This document shows positions 33,390 through 44,985 of a stretch of 64,000 bases of DNA, piece after piece. Made by a program: the position numbers and the translations under genes. Source of the DNA: Rosa chinensis (lineage: Eukaryota > Streptophyta > Magnoliopsida > Rosales > Rosaceae); contig NC_037090.1 of the NCBI RefSeq assembly GCF_002994745.2, forward strand, positions 10,847,501-10,911,500, written 5' to 3'. Below the pieces are notes generated by a model, which saw only the letters and a program-made list of their open reading frames with translations, was not told where the DNA came from and searched no databases. Each line of letters begins with the position of its first letter. Position 1 is the first letter of the stretch.

Positions 33390-35367
33390 TATAAAACCAT
33401 ATACATGCTCACAATTATATGCATACAAGCTTGACAGTAATCACATAAGAATCAAGACTTACCTTCAGCAATTACTGGCATGGATTCCATCTCTACAACT
33501 GCACAACAACAATCACTAGAATATAGCCTTTTGTTGCTTGCCAACCTTGCTTCTCAATGGACAAAACTAATGCACTAATCGTCGGTGGCAACATGGACCA
33601 GTTAATCTTATTTATATAGGTGACTTAACCCTTAAGAAGCTTCCCATTAAAACATCCTTTATCGGATAGGTTTCCTAGTTAGATTCTTAATGTAACACTT
33701 CATTGTAGTCTTTCTTGCAGACCAAGAACTGGATTACTTACCTTAATGAATTGATACACTATTTCATTAAGTTACAAGTATTGATTTACAGTTTGTGTCC
33801 ATGTTGAACTAGTTTTGACATTAAGCTAAGGACTAAATACTGTTTAGTCCTTGGACTTTTGATCAAAAAACATTTCAGTCCCTGACCTTCTAATTTCACA
33901 TGTTTAGTCCTTATACTTCAAAATTTCAGACTAATAGGTCATTTCAGTCTAAAACTTCTGTTAAGTAGTTGAGGTGGCAATTTTTCGACATCAAAATGTC
34001 TATTATGCTCTTAGTTCTTTTTTTTTTAAATAATTTTTTTTCTCATTTTTCTGTTTTTTTTTTTCTTCCTTTTTTATCCCTTCTTCTTCCTTCTTCAAGC
34101 TCCATGAAATCTCCGTCATCAACTTTCGCAACTTCAAACTCAATCCGGCATCTCTTCCCCAATCTACATCTACCTCCGCCTCATCATCTCCTGCCCAGAT
34201 GACGTTCATGAGCAGAGTCATCTCCACTATCAATCAAAAATTCTAATTGATACAAATAACTGAAAAAGTATTGCAGAAAGATACAAAACAGATTTCATCT
34301 CATATACAAGGCAAAACAGATGCAATTAATTCAAACCAAGCTTGAAGAAAGTCGAACCCAGAAATCAAAGAGAGAAAGACGAGGAGCTTTTCATCAACAG
34401 CAGCTTCGTCAGCAACGAACCTACCTCTGTTCTTCATGTGAGAAGAAGCCCGAGCCCACCCACTTCGGCATCCACTCTCTCCTCCTCCTCAAACGCGGGG
34501 GCGACAATCCAACTTCTAACCAAGATCAAAACTTGACCACTCAAATCACAATCAAACAACAAAACCAAATCACACATTGCACAAGAACTCACCGGAGAAT
34601 AGAGGCGCCGGCCTCGAAGAACTCGCCGGAGGTACAAATCGAGAAGCAAAACGCCGCTGTATTTCCAGACTCGATCTGAGCGAATGCCATCAAGTCCCAG
34701 CCGGTTGCATTTCAATCTGGGTTTTTGATCAAGAAGATTGATATGGGTCTCGATCTTCAAGTGCTTCCGCAAAAACACCAAGTCTACAAATTTGTAAAAT
34801 CTGGCAATCTCCTGGTAATTTTTCTACTTCTCTGTCCTTTCCTTGCATCCATGTTCTTCGTCTCACCAATTCGAAGCTGTCGGTGTTGAGGATTCGAAGG
34901 TTGAGCTTGAAGGAGGTGGGATCGATGGAGATAAGGTCGAAGCTAGGCGGGTTCCTTGGGCTTTGAGGGGAGGTGAGATCGATCAGTGGCTTAGAGTTTG
35001 GGGCGGCGAGATTTGAGGGGTTGAGAGAGAGAAGTCACGATAAGTGAAAGAAAAAAGAAAAAAAAAGAGAAAAAAAAGAAAAAAGAAAAAAGAAATTAAG
35101 GAAAAAAAAGGAATGTGAGGGTATAATAGACTTTTTTATGCAGACAAATTGACACGTCAGCAATATAACGGTGTTTTTTTACGGAGAGTAACGGAATGGA
35201 TCTATTGGTCCAAATTATAAAAGCACAAGGACTAAACGTGTGAAATTAGAAAGTCAGGGACTGAAGTGTTTTTTGGTCAAAAGCTCAAGGACTAAACAGT
35301 ATTTAATTCTTAAGCTAATTATCAATTTACTATATGTTAATGTGTGACAAGTCCATATTGATTCTAA
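33390..35367 (-). repeat. 3' LTR of copia B, split by a MULE
   Basis: LTR sequence runs 35367-35310 and 33829-33390 with the Pack-MULE-like element (33830-35309) in between. The outer terminus is TATAAAAC against TGTAAAAC in the other LTR. Confidence 0.9.
33830..35309. mobile_element. Mutator-like element, 1480 bp, possible Pack-MULE
   Basis: Inverted ends of about 130 bp (GGACTAAATACTGTTTAGTC against GAATTAAATACTGTTTAGTC, both with CATTTCAGTCCCTGA-like blocks). An exact 9-bp duplication TTAAGCTAA lies at 33821-33829 and 35310-35318. The other LTR of copia B has a single TTAAGCTAA at 42371-42379, the empty site. The interior (34080-35035) is GC-richer, with exon-like stretches and a good donor (CTCCTG then GTAATTTT near 34813), but I recognise no gene. 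Confidence 0.9.
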
Positions 35368-35380
35368 CAATCTCCCCCTT
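35368..35380 (-). other. Polypurine tract of copia B
   Basis: CCAAGGGGGAGAT on the minus strand, directly before the 3' LTR terminus TGTTAGAATC; it primes plus-strand DNA synthesis. Confidence 0.8.
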
Positions 35381-36005
35381 GGACTGACACATATTAAGCT
35401 TGATAATTTGCACCAGAAAATGTCAGAAACTACTCAACTTACTGTAGTGTGCGCCAGACAACAAAATCAAACCAAAAATCCATTCCAACATGGTCAGATC
35501 ACAGTTACTTATGCAGAGCAAGAAACAGTATACATTTTAACAAAAATGTAGAGTTTCAAAACCACAAACATCAGCTCATGCAATCCACATATGTCAAACT
35601 AGAAGTGATACAATATATGTTAATGTGTATCAACAAGTAAACATATATTAGGTCCTTATTTATGTTTCTAAAACCAGAAACTCAAGCAAAATTTTCTGAA
35701 CACTAATGGCTTAAAATTATTGCTTGAACCTTAACATTATGCTATACATGATTTAAGCCATCTGATAGCAAGTATAACTTTAAGTACAAAATCGACAATT
35801 TTCAGAACATTTAATAAAAGCTGCAGCAATAACCAAAGTCGGAAAACACCTCAAAATTTTTTATTGATAATAATAAACTGCCATTACAAATAAGTTGTGA
35901 TAAATAAAGTCAAAAGATCACAACTGAAAATACAAGAACTCAAAAACCTTAGAAATTTAAATTGCTCCAACTGGACTAACTCTCTTCTAAACCTAAGCAT
36001 CTAAA

Positions 36006-39000
36006 TTAGCTAAAAATTCCAATGCTTGCTGTATGCTTCTGGAATGCAGCCACTGACAATGCCTTGGTGAAAGGATCTGCTAGCTGTGAATTTGTGTCAA
36101 TACTCAAAACAGCTATTTTACCATGCTTTACTCTTTCTCTTATACAGTAATACTTTAGATCAATATGCTTGGAATTATTTGATCTTTTACTGTTCTTGCT
36201 AAAGAAAATTGCAACCTCATTGTCACAATAAATCACAAGTGTGCCAGCCACAATGTGACTCAATACTTTGGTTTGCATGAGAAAATTCATAATCCAAAGT
36301 CCTTCACACACAGACTCATAAACTGCAATAAATTCAGCTTGCATAGTAGAAGTTGAAACAAGAGTTTGCTTCATGGTTTTCCAAGCAATAGCACCTCCTG
36401 CAAGCATGAACACATATCCACAAGTCGACTTCTTAGAGTCTGAATAATTTCCTGCAAAATCAGAATATGAAAATCCAACAAGTTTCAGATCCTCCACTTG
36501 CCTATACACTAGCATGTAATTCTTGGTTCTCTACAGGTACCTCAACACTTTCTTCCCAGCTACCCAATGCTCATGGCCTGGATTGGATTGAAACCTTGAT
36601 AAAATTCCTTCTGCAAAAGACAAGTCTGGCCTAATGCAGACTTGTGCATACATGAGACTTCCTACAAGTCTAGCATAAGGCTTTGACTCCATATTCTCCT
36701 TTTCAACATCATTATTGGGACTTTCCTTCTTGGTTAACTTATTTCCTTTAGACATGGGAACTTCTCCAGCTGCACACTTCTCCATACCAAATCTCTTTAA
36801 AATTTTGGTAACATAATTCTGTTGAGACAAACCAAGTAGTCTGTGTGCCCTATCTCTTTTAATTTCAATACCTAGTACATAGGATGCTTCTCCTAAGTCT
36901 TTCATATCAAAATTCTTTGACAAAAAATTCTTAGTGTCTTTGAGCAGTTTTAGGTTACTGCTAGCCAAGAGTATATCATCCACATAGAGAACTAGGAAAA
37001 TAAAATTGTTCCCAACTGTCTTCAAATAAACACACTCATCAACAAGATTTTCTGTAAATATAAAAGTAGAAATCACATAATCAAATTTCTTGTACCACTG
37101 TCTAGAAGCTTGTTTTAGGCCATAAATTGATTTTCTTAACTTACACACTAATTTTTTACTTCCAGCTTGTACAAATCCTTCTGGCTGCCTCATAAAAATC
37201 ACTTCATCTAGTTCACCATTCAAGAAGGTTGTTTTAACATCCATATGGTGCAGCTCCATATCAAAATGAGTCACTAAAGCCATGATTATCCTAAACGAGT
37301 CTTTTGGACTGGAGAAAAAGTCTCAGTAAAGTCAATGCCCTCCTTCTGTGTAAAACGCTTGGCAACTAATCTTGCTTTATGTCCCTCTACATTGCCATTT
37401 GCCTCTCTTTTGGTTTTGAAAACCCATTTACAACCTATAAGCTTCTGGTTGGGGTCAGGTTCAACTAATTCCCAAACTGCATGTTGACTCATGGAATTAA
37501 TTTATGCTTCCATTGCTAGCTACCATTGATGAGATTCACTACTTTCAATGGCCTGATTAAATGTAGTTGGATCATTGTCCTCTGCACAGTCCATTTCAAT
37601 TTCTGCTTCTTGCATATAAACAATGTAGTCACTCTCTTCCCCCCTATAAGTTGGTTTTCTTGCTCTCTGTGATCTTCTAGGCTGAGGATGTTCAGGATTA
37701 GGTTGAGCTACATGTACTTGATCAGTTATGTGGTTAGTTACTTGACCAGTTACAGTTACTTGGTCAGTTACGTGGTTTGTTACTTGACCAGTTACAGTTA
37801 CTTGACCAGTTACAGGTACTTGATCAATTACTTGACCAGATACAGCTACTTGATCAGTTACTTGTTCAGTTACTCGACCAGTGACTTGATCAGTTACATA
37901 TTGTTCTAAAGGCAATACTACACTTATATTCTCATCTGACATAATTTCCTCAAAATCTTAGGTTAAATCCTCAAGGTTTGTATTGTGAACTTTTTCACTT
38001 AGAAACTTTACTTGATATGTTTCAAAAATTCTAGGTGAATGATGAGTAGAATATAATTTATAGCTTTTAGATTTATCTGGATAACCTATAAAATTCTAGG
38101 ACACCTGTTAAAGTGCTAGTACTGTTAGTGTTATTTTCAACAAGTAAAATTTCTTGTTGAGCCATTGAACAATTTTACTGTAAATAATCATTCATAATAA
38201 CACCAGAACCAATTTGAACAGAATTTTTAGAAATAAGAATTCCATTACTATCCATAACAAGTCTATAACCAGATTTTACTAAAACTGAAACTGAAACCAA
38301 ATTCCTTCTCATGGAAGGTGCATAAAAAACATTGTCCAGAACTAATAATTTTCCTAATCCTAAATCGAGCTTTAAGGTTCCAATAGCCTTGACTGCCACT
38401 CTCATGCCATTGCCCACACACAGGTTCACTTCATCACTTTTTGGGATTCTCCTCCTTATGAATCCCTGCAAGGAATTAGTAATATGAATAGGTGAGCCTG
38501 AATCTATCCACCAAGACTGTGGTTCAACATTTATAAGATTAATTTCTAAGGAAAAAACTGTATTAGAAAAAATCTTACCCTTTTTGGCTAACCAATTTTT
38601 ATAGCCAGTGCAGTCCTTTTTCATGTGTCATACTCTTTTGCAAAAGTAACACTTGAACCTAAACGGTCTGTTTTCCTTGGCCACTGCAGCTGTTGAACTC
38701 ATAGTTATGGCTTTGGTAGGCTTGAGCTTGTTTTGGGACATTTTTCTTTTAGGCTTCTCTATGAGGTTTATGGCTGTAGCAAGTTCATTTTCTTCTTTGA
38801 TCCTAGCTTCTTCATCCACACAGATGGATATGAGTTCATCTAAAGTCCAGTTTCCCTTTTGAGAGTTGTAACTGGTCCTAAGATGACTAAAACTGTTATG
38901 GAAGGAATGTAGTGCATAATGCACCACCTGCTCATCCCTAACCCTCATCAAGAGCTCCCTGAGTTTGACATTTATATTGATCATCTCCATAATATGCTCT

Positions 39001-39374
39001 CTAACTCCCCCTGAACCCATGTACTTCAAATCATGAAACTCCTTGGTTAGCCTAGCTGCTTATGCTTTTTCACTTTCTTTAAACTTAGCACCTATCTGTT
39101 CCAAAAAATCTGATGCTAGTTCAGGCTCTTCTATACTTCCCCTGACAGTCTTAGACATAGATGTACGAATGAGGTTCTTAGCCATTCTATTGGATCTATG
39201 CCACTTCTTGTAAAGGTCAGTATCTTTCTTGGTGCTCTTTTCATTCAACTCTTCAGGCTTATCCTCAATAAAGCAATAGTTTATGTTCTCATGTATTCCA
39301 ATATAATTTTCCACAGATTCTAGCCAAGCTCTATAGTTGGTTCCAGTTAACATCAAGACACTGTTCAAGTTCAT
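36006..39374 (-). pseudogene. Copia B gag-pol polyprotein, decayed, integrase core deleted
   Basis: Gag starts at ATG 39374 (LTGTNYRAWLESVENYIG) and has a stop at 39062-39060. The zinc knuckle reads CYFCKRV-stop-HMKKDC, with TGA where Gly is expected (near 38630). A protease-like part (WWIDSGSPIHITN) runs to 38175. The integrase core is then missing; only its C-terminal tail (YPDKSKSYKLYST) is seen near 38070. A repetitive linker follows (37942-37520), then RT ([39 protein letters not shown]) with a frameshift near 37285. RNase H follows (DSKKSTCGYVFMLAGG, VIYCDNEVAI, HIDLKYYCIRERV, ADPFTKAL) to a stop at 36006. It cannot encode an active element. Confidence 0.9.
37715..37905 (-). repeat. Short tandem repeat in copia B coding linker
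   Basis: About a dozen copies of a 15-bp-like unit, plus-strand ACTTG(A/G)(T/C)CAGTT, encode alternating VTDQ/VTGQ on the minus strand between the integrase remnant and RT. The same unit recurs in the untranslated leader (39823-39897 and 40610-40666). Confidence 0.9.
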
Positions 39375-39822
39375 GTAAGAGTTACTTAAGCAGCAAAACA
39401 AAATTCATGTGAGTTCTCAATTTGTAAATAAAATAACTTTAAGTTTTCTGTGTTTTATTATGCTTTTAGCAATCAAAACAAGAACAGTTCAAGAAAAACA
39501 ATGCAAGAAAAGTTCATACAGAAAACCTAATCATCCATACTTGCATTCATGTCAGTCCATAACCAAAAATAAAAGCAACACTTTTGAGTAGAAGCATAAC
39601 ATCCTGGAGTTCTTTATCAATATGCCATGTTCAATGAAAACAAGTTATCCAAAGAAATTTATCCACATCTTTAGACAGAAGAAAAATTTCTAAGTATCCG
39701 TATTTATTTTCATCAAGCATGCATACTGTTGTTTTGTATTCTAAAACCATACTTGACCACTTCTTTGGAAGATAAAACTGAAGCACAGTTTTAAAACACA
39801 AAACACAATTTCAGTTTTGTTA

Positions 39823-40666
39823 CTCGATCAGGTACAGTTACTTGATCAGTTACTTGGTCAGTTACTTGACCAGTTACTTGGTCAGGTACCTGATCAGTGT
39901 TTTCTGCCAACATCAATGAAGAATGCTTTGTGCATCATAATCACTTATGCCAACAGAAAACCACAAAACTGATGAGCTTTTAACTTTATATTCTACCCAG
40001 ATTCATCCTTGTAAGAAAATTAAGCTCTTGTATCTGTCAACTTTAATAATGTGTAAACAATTTATGGGAGACTTTTGTTCTTCATGCAATTTTACACAAT
40101 CACAGATACAATACCATATCATCAATCAATTCATCATGCATATTCAAGTACAATCAAAATTGTTTCGATTCCAAGAAACCACAGAACAATCAAGAAATTG
40201 TAAATTTCATCCGGTCACCATCTACTCTAGCCTAACGCACGCCGGGAATGCAACCAGGATTCTTGAGCAAAATCAAAAACTTAATTATCATGCTATGAAT
40301 TGAAAACAATTTTCACAGAAAAACCTGTTTTTGCTTTTTCCCCAATTTGCTGCAAAAAATCTCAGCGGAAGCGTGAATTAGATAATCAGATGCAACAATC
40401 AACTTTATTGGCTTCTTGATTCACAGCAGTTGGGATTTTGAATCCCTCCTCGAGATGAAAACATCTCGCGCGTTTCCGAATCCAGTCCCAGACCTTCATC
40501 TTGATCAAAACTGACCGTTGTGATACAACAGTCACCTGTTCTTCATGTTTTGGTCGGGTTTGGGCTTGGATAGTCTGCGTGCTGTAACTGGGCCTTCAGC
40601 AATTAACTTACCTTGATCAGGTACCTGATCAGTTACTTGGTCAGTTACCTGCTCAGTTACTTGACC
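39823..40666 (-). repeat. Same short repeat in copia B leader, two clusters
   Basis: Clusters at 39823-39897 and 40610-40666 contain runs of CAGTTACTTG(A/G)(T/C) units identical in style to those in the coding linker, separated by about 700 bp of unexplained leader sequence. They lie between the primer site and gag. Confidence 0.85.
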
Positions 40667-40697
40667 TATAAAGCAAAACCCTTTTTATTTTTATTTT

Positions 40698-41321
40698 GGG
40701 AGAAATATCATTTTGGTCATCGAACTATGGCTCGCTCGACACTTTGGTCATGCAACTTTTAAAAAATTCATTTTGGTCATCGAACTATATCACCGTATAT
40801 CACTTTGGTCATTCCGTCAGTTTTCTCTGTTAACTCCAGGGGTATTTTGGAGATGAAATGTTTTACCCGCCATTTTTATAACTTAATCCAATTTTCCCCG
40901 CCTAAACATAAAACTCCATCCAATTTTGCCAACTTTTCCTTCCTTTTATTCATGCATTCATCATCAATAATCAAAGCATGCAACAAAGAAAAATATTCGA
41001 GTCAGAGAATGATTCAAAGTGAGGGAATATAAGAGGAAGAAAAATATTGATTTAATAAATTGAGGAATTATAAAAGGAGGGAAAAGTTGGCAAAATTGGT
41101 TGAAGTTTTATGTTCAGGCGGGAAAAGTTGGATTAACTTATAAAAATGGCGAGTAAACCTTTAAATCTCCAAAATACCCTTGGAGTTAACAGAGAAAACA
41201 GACAGAATGACCAAAGTGATATGTGATGATATAGTTCGATGACCAAAATGAAGTTTTTAAAAGTTGGATGACCAAAGTGTCGAGCGAGCCATAATTCGAT
41301 GAATAAAGTGATATTTCTGCC
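40698..41321. mobile_element. Mutator-like foldback MITE, 624 bp
   Basis: Nearly the whole element is an inverted repeat (arms near 290 bp; ends GGGAGAAATATC and GGCAGAAATATC; shared GGCTCGCTCGACACTTTGGT). A 9-bp duplication TTTTATTTT lies at 40689-40697 and 41322-41330. It sits in the copia B leader. Confidence 0.9.
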
Positions 41322-41348
41322 TTTTATTTTTTATGTTTGTTTTGCAAA

Positions 41349-41862
41349 GGGAAAATTTCGCAAACAGTACACCAAGTAAAGACCACTAATAACTGCTATA
41401 CACAAAGTTTCAAACCAAACATTTCGGTACACGAAATCTGAAACTCGACCCACTATCAGTACACGACGTCAATTTTTGACACCAAAATGTCTATTATGCC
41501 CTCAGTTCTTTTTTTTTTAATAATTTTTTTTTCTGTTATTTTTTTTCCTTCGTTTATAAATGACTCGAGTCATTTTTTTTCTGTTAAGCCAGGTGAGGAA
41601 GGCGGCGTTGGAAGCGAGGGAGTGAGCCCGGAAGAAGGAAGAAGAAAGAGATAAAACGAAGGAAAAAAAATTAACAGAAAAAAAAATTATTAAAAAAAAA
41701 AAGAACTGAGGGCATAATGGACATTTTGGTGTCAAAAATTGACATCGTGTACTGATAGTGGGTCGAGTTTCAGATTTCATGTACCGAAATGTTTGGTTTG
41801 AAACTTTGTGTATAAGAATTATTAGTGGCATTTACTTGGTATACTGTTTACGAAATTTACCC
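41349..41862. mobile_element. Mutator-like foldback MITE, 514 bp
   Basis: Ends GGGAAAATTTCGCAAACAGT and, inverted, GGGTAAATTTCGTAAACAGT. Arms share GTGTACTGATAGTGGGTCGA. An exact 9-bp duplication TTTTGCAAA lies at 41340-41348 and 41863-41871. It is inserted only 27 bp from the preceding element. Confidence 0.9.
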
Positions 41863-41923
41863 TTTTGCAAAACCCTAAAACGATTTTCATGCCAAGAAAA
41901 AACTGAATTCATATTTGTGAGCC

Positions 41924-41938
41924 TATGCTTTGATACCA
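41924..41938 (-). other. Primer binding site of copia B
   Basis: TGGTATCAAAGC on the minus strand, two bases inside the 5' LTR terminus, resembles the usual initiator-tRNA-Met complement TGGTATCAGAGC with one change. Confidence 0.85.
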
Positions 41939-41940
41939 AT

Positions 41941-42429
41941 TGTAAAACCATATACATGCTCACAATTATATGCATACAAGCTTGACAATAACCACATAAG
42001 AATCAAGACTTACCTTCAGCAATTACTGGCATGGATTCCATCTCTACAACTGCACAACAACAATAACTAGAAAACAGGCTGTTGCTTACCAACCTTGCTT
42101 CTCAATGGACAGAACTAATGCAATAATCGTCGGTGGTAACATGGACCAATTCATCTTATTTATATAGGTGACTTAACCCTCAAGAAGCTTCCCATTAAAG
42201 CATTCCTTATTAGATTAGGTTTCCTAGTTAGATTCTTAATGTAACACTTCATTGTAGTCTTTCTTGCAGACCAAGAACTGGATTACTTACCTTAATGAAT
42301 TGATACACTCTTTCATTAAGTTACAAGTATTGATTTACAGTGTGTGTCCATGTTGAACTAGTTTTGACATTAAGCTAATTATCAATTTACTATATGTTAA
42401 TGTGTGACAAATCCATGTTGATTCTAACA
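41941..42429 (-). repeat. 5' LTR of copia B, 489 bp
   Basis: Minus strand TGTTAGAATC...GGTTTTACA, uninterrupted. It matches the 3' LTR along its length and preserves the empty site of the 33830-35309 insertion. Confidence 0.95.
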
Positions 42430-42691
42430 AACTCTACTGGTGACACACCAAATTAGCGCCAATACAAGCAAGGAAAACGCGATCAAAACCCCAAAGCATA
42501 AGCGACTCAGTTTGTTATTATAACCTTCTAGAAACCTGTACATTTCATTAACCATCGAGCTAATTTTTAGCTCATTCATTAATGTGCCTTCTATATATAA
42601 AGGAATCTGTAACTGTAACAAAGCATAATGAAATGAAGTAGATTTTTCTCAAGCTCAATTCTTCTCTCTCAATTTTTTGTTTCTCATTACA
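42430..42691 (+). repeat. Second part of copia A 3' LTR
   Basis: Continuation of the LTR that starts TGAACC at 33339. After the AACTC duplication it runs to TTTCTCATTACA. It contains TATATATAAAGG near 42592, a likely LTR TATA box, followed by a pyrimidine-rich leader. Total LTR length is about 313 bp without the insertion. Confidence 0.75.
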
Positions 42692-44654
42692 GAGCAGATT
42701 TTAACGAAGTCGGGGATATATTGACCCAAATTATTTCATTATTTGTTTAATGATTACAGAAGTAAGTTATGATTATATTTGAGGGGGGGGGGGGGGAGTT
42801 TTTTGTTGATAAATGAACCTTAACCCTAATGTATTACCTCGCTGCAAAGATGTGTTGAAAGAAAACATAAACTGCAGTGACAGATGAAACACAACGCAGC
42901 ATTAGACACGATTCTAAAATCAACCTGCAACGATCAATTCAATTGACCACCAAAGACAGATGCCTCTACAACTTTGAAAACTGTATAAATTGTATTCATA
43001 ACCATAAGTAGTTTTGAGTGCATTTCTTACAAATTTGTTGTCAATCACTCACATGCATGAATTTGAAAATCAGGGATAAGTTCAAAGTGGTTGTTTTTTT
43101 TTTCTTATACAAATTAGTTCAAAGTTGTTGTGCGCATACACCTTATTTTCAAAGTTTCTATTGGGAATTAATGAGGCTCCTCCTCCGTAAATCTTGTATT
43201 GATCATGATGTATTTTCTTGATTTGTAACGAATGAAAAAATATTTATTTATCTAAAGAAAAAAAAAATACCATTACGTAATTTGTCAATAACCTGATTGT
43301 AATATGCATGAAACTTATTTAATTATTGTTTTATTTTTCAAATAATAATAATAGTAGTAATAAATAATAATAATAATAATAATAATAATCTCTATACTAT
43401 ATTAATTTTTTTTTATTTAGCGGCATGGTAAATAGCAAAATAAAAATTTTAAATAAAAAAAATTTCAAAAATAAACTATCCATATCTGCAGTAACCATTC
43501 ATCATTCAGATAACCTCCCACTAATAATAATAAAAATTTTACACATACAAAGCATTTAAGCATAAGACTATTAATAATAATGATTTTAGTTACACACAAG
43601 TAGTAGCCAATGCTAGAGCTCCATTTTCTTTTTCTTTTACATAATTTTTTAAGTAGTCTCAGGTAATGTCAAGTTGTCAAGTTGTCAACCATCCCCAAAA
43701 TTCCAATAGGGCAACTTCAATCTATTTCTATCAGAATCCATGGGGTCCAAAATTCTCATTACAAGCGTGTAATATGCCTGCCACTAAAGCAATCCTCACC
43801 AAAATTCTCCAAAAGCACAAAAACACAAAAAAAAAAAAAAAAAAAAAACCTCTTTTGCTTCTCGATCGTATGCTCATGCATATATCAGCATGACGATTTG
43901 GGCATGCATGCAAAGGGAATCACTTTGTTTTCATGTTATTAATGAAACAACAACAAGAAGCTTTGGAGATCATGATGATATATATGAAAAAATTATGAAT
44001 ACAGAAACAAAGAAGAGCAAGATTGACTAGAAAGAGCAAACTCAACGTAGTGCCTTGGCTAAGTGGGATGAAAAAGGTAAAGCTTATCCAAAAAGGCGTC
44101 ACCTTGGTTTTATTAGAACAATTTGTCAGAGAGTCGAGGTTTTGGGATAAGTATAGAAAATACATTAAAAGTGAAATATCAGAGTGGTATCAGGGCTTCT
44201 TCCATCTTTTTTATAAAGCTTTTTCCTTTTCTTTTCTTCCAAACCGTCTTTTAGAATCTGTTTTTCCTTTGATTAATGGTGGGGATAGGAAGAACCCTAG
44301 GACATGATTTATCTCCTAACGCCTGCTGCCCCGAAAAGACTACTTTGAATCGAGAAATGAATTTCTTCTAATAATGACAGATGTTCTTCATTGTCCTTGT
44401 GTCGACCAGGAGCATATAATGGGACAAGTGGAACACTGGTGAATTATTTGATGTGTTGAGAGCTTCTTTGGGAGGACTGCATGATTCATATAAATCATAG
44501 CAAATGTTCATACTCTGACAAATTAATACTACAAAATCATCATCACGGAAAACAAAAGCTATATTTATGAATCTTTGATGTCTCATTGTAGCATAAAAGT
44601 GTAGAGACTAGACACTTCTGCTAAATCAGCTTGGACGAGAGATTCAAACTGTTC

Positions 44655-44696
<42 letters not shown>

Positions 44697-44810
44697 GTTT
44701 ATAAAAGTTTTTAAAATAAAAAATCTAATTGCCTTTCAATTATATCAAACAAATAGATAATTTTAGAGAAAATTAACATTATACTATTGGTTTGAATTCT
44801 GCAAATAAGT
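42692..44810. other. Spacer, no gene seen
   Basis: AT-rich, with simple repeats: 14 G at 42783-42796, an AAT microsatellite at about 43338-43389, 24 A near 43828-43851 and a TA run at about 44657-44693. At 44185-44196 TGGTATCAGGGC resembles an LTR-element primer site, but no LTR or gag was recognised beside it. Confidence 0.5.
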
Positions 44811-44985
44811 AATGCTAGATAAATCATATTTTCAGGTACCACATGCATCCCACTTTATGTGGCGGTTGATGTGGTATTAAACTCAAACTATTACATAATT
44901 TCATTAAATGACCTGACTGTGCTACATCAGCTGCCACATAAGGTGGAAACATGTGGTATTCAAAAGTGTGCTCCACCTAGCATTA
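44811..44985. mobile_element. MITE, about 175 bp
   Basis: Inverted ends AATGCTAG / CTAGCATT and internal inverted blocks (ACCACATG, CTTTATGTGGCGGTTGATG against CAGCTGCCACATAAGG). The target duplication is not resolved. Confidence 0.6.

Larger units (their letters stand above)
33390..42429 (-). mobile_element. Ty1/copia element B, nested in copia A's LTR
   Basis: A complete structural unit on the minus strand: 5' LTR 41941-42429, primer site 41924-41938, gag/pol 39374-36006, polypurine tract 35380-35368 and 3' LTR 35367-33390. The target duplication AACTC is exact (33385-33389 and 42430-42434) and falls within the 3' LTR of copia A. The two LTRs differ at roughly twenty positions by eye, so the insertion is not recent. 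The element carries three Mutator-like insertions and an integrase deletion. Confidence 0.95.

Noticed and set aside
44023..44307. 94-codon frame containing TGGTATCAGGGC as a possible start of an LTR element's gag
   Set aside because: No LTR terminus directly before it and no gag-like residues after it.
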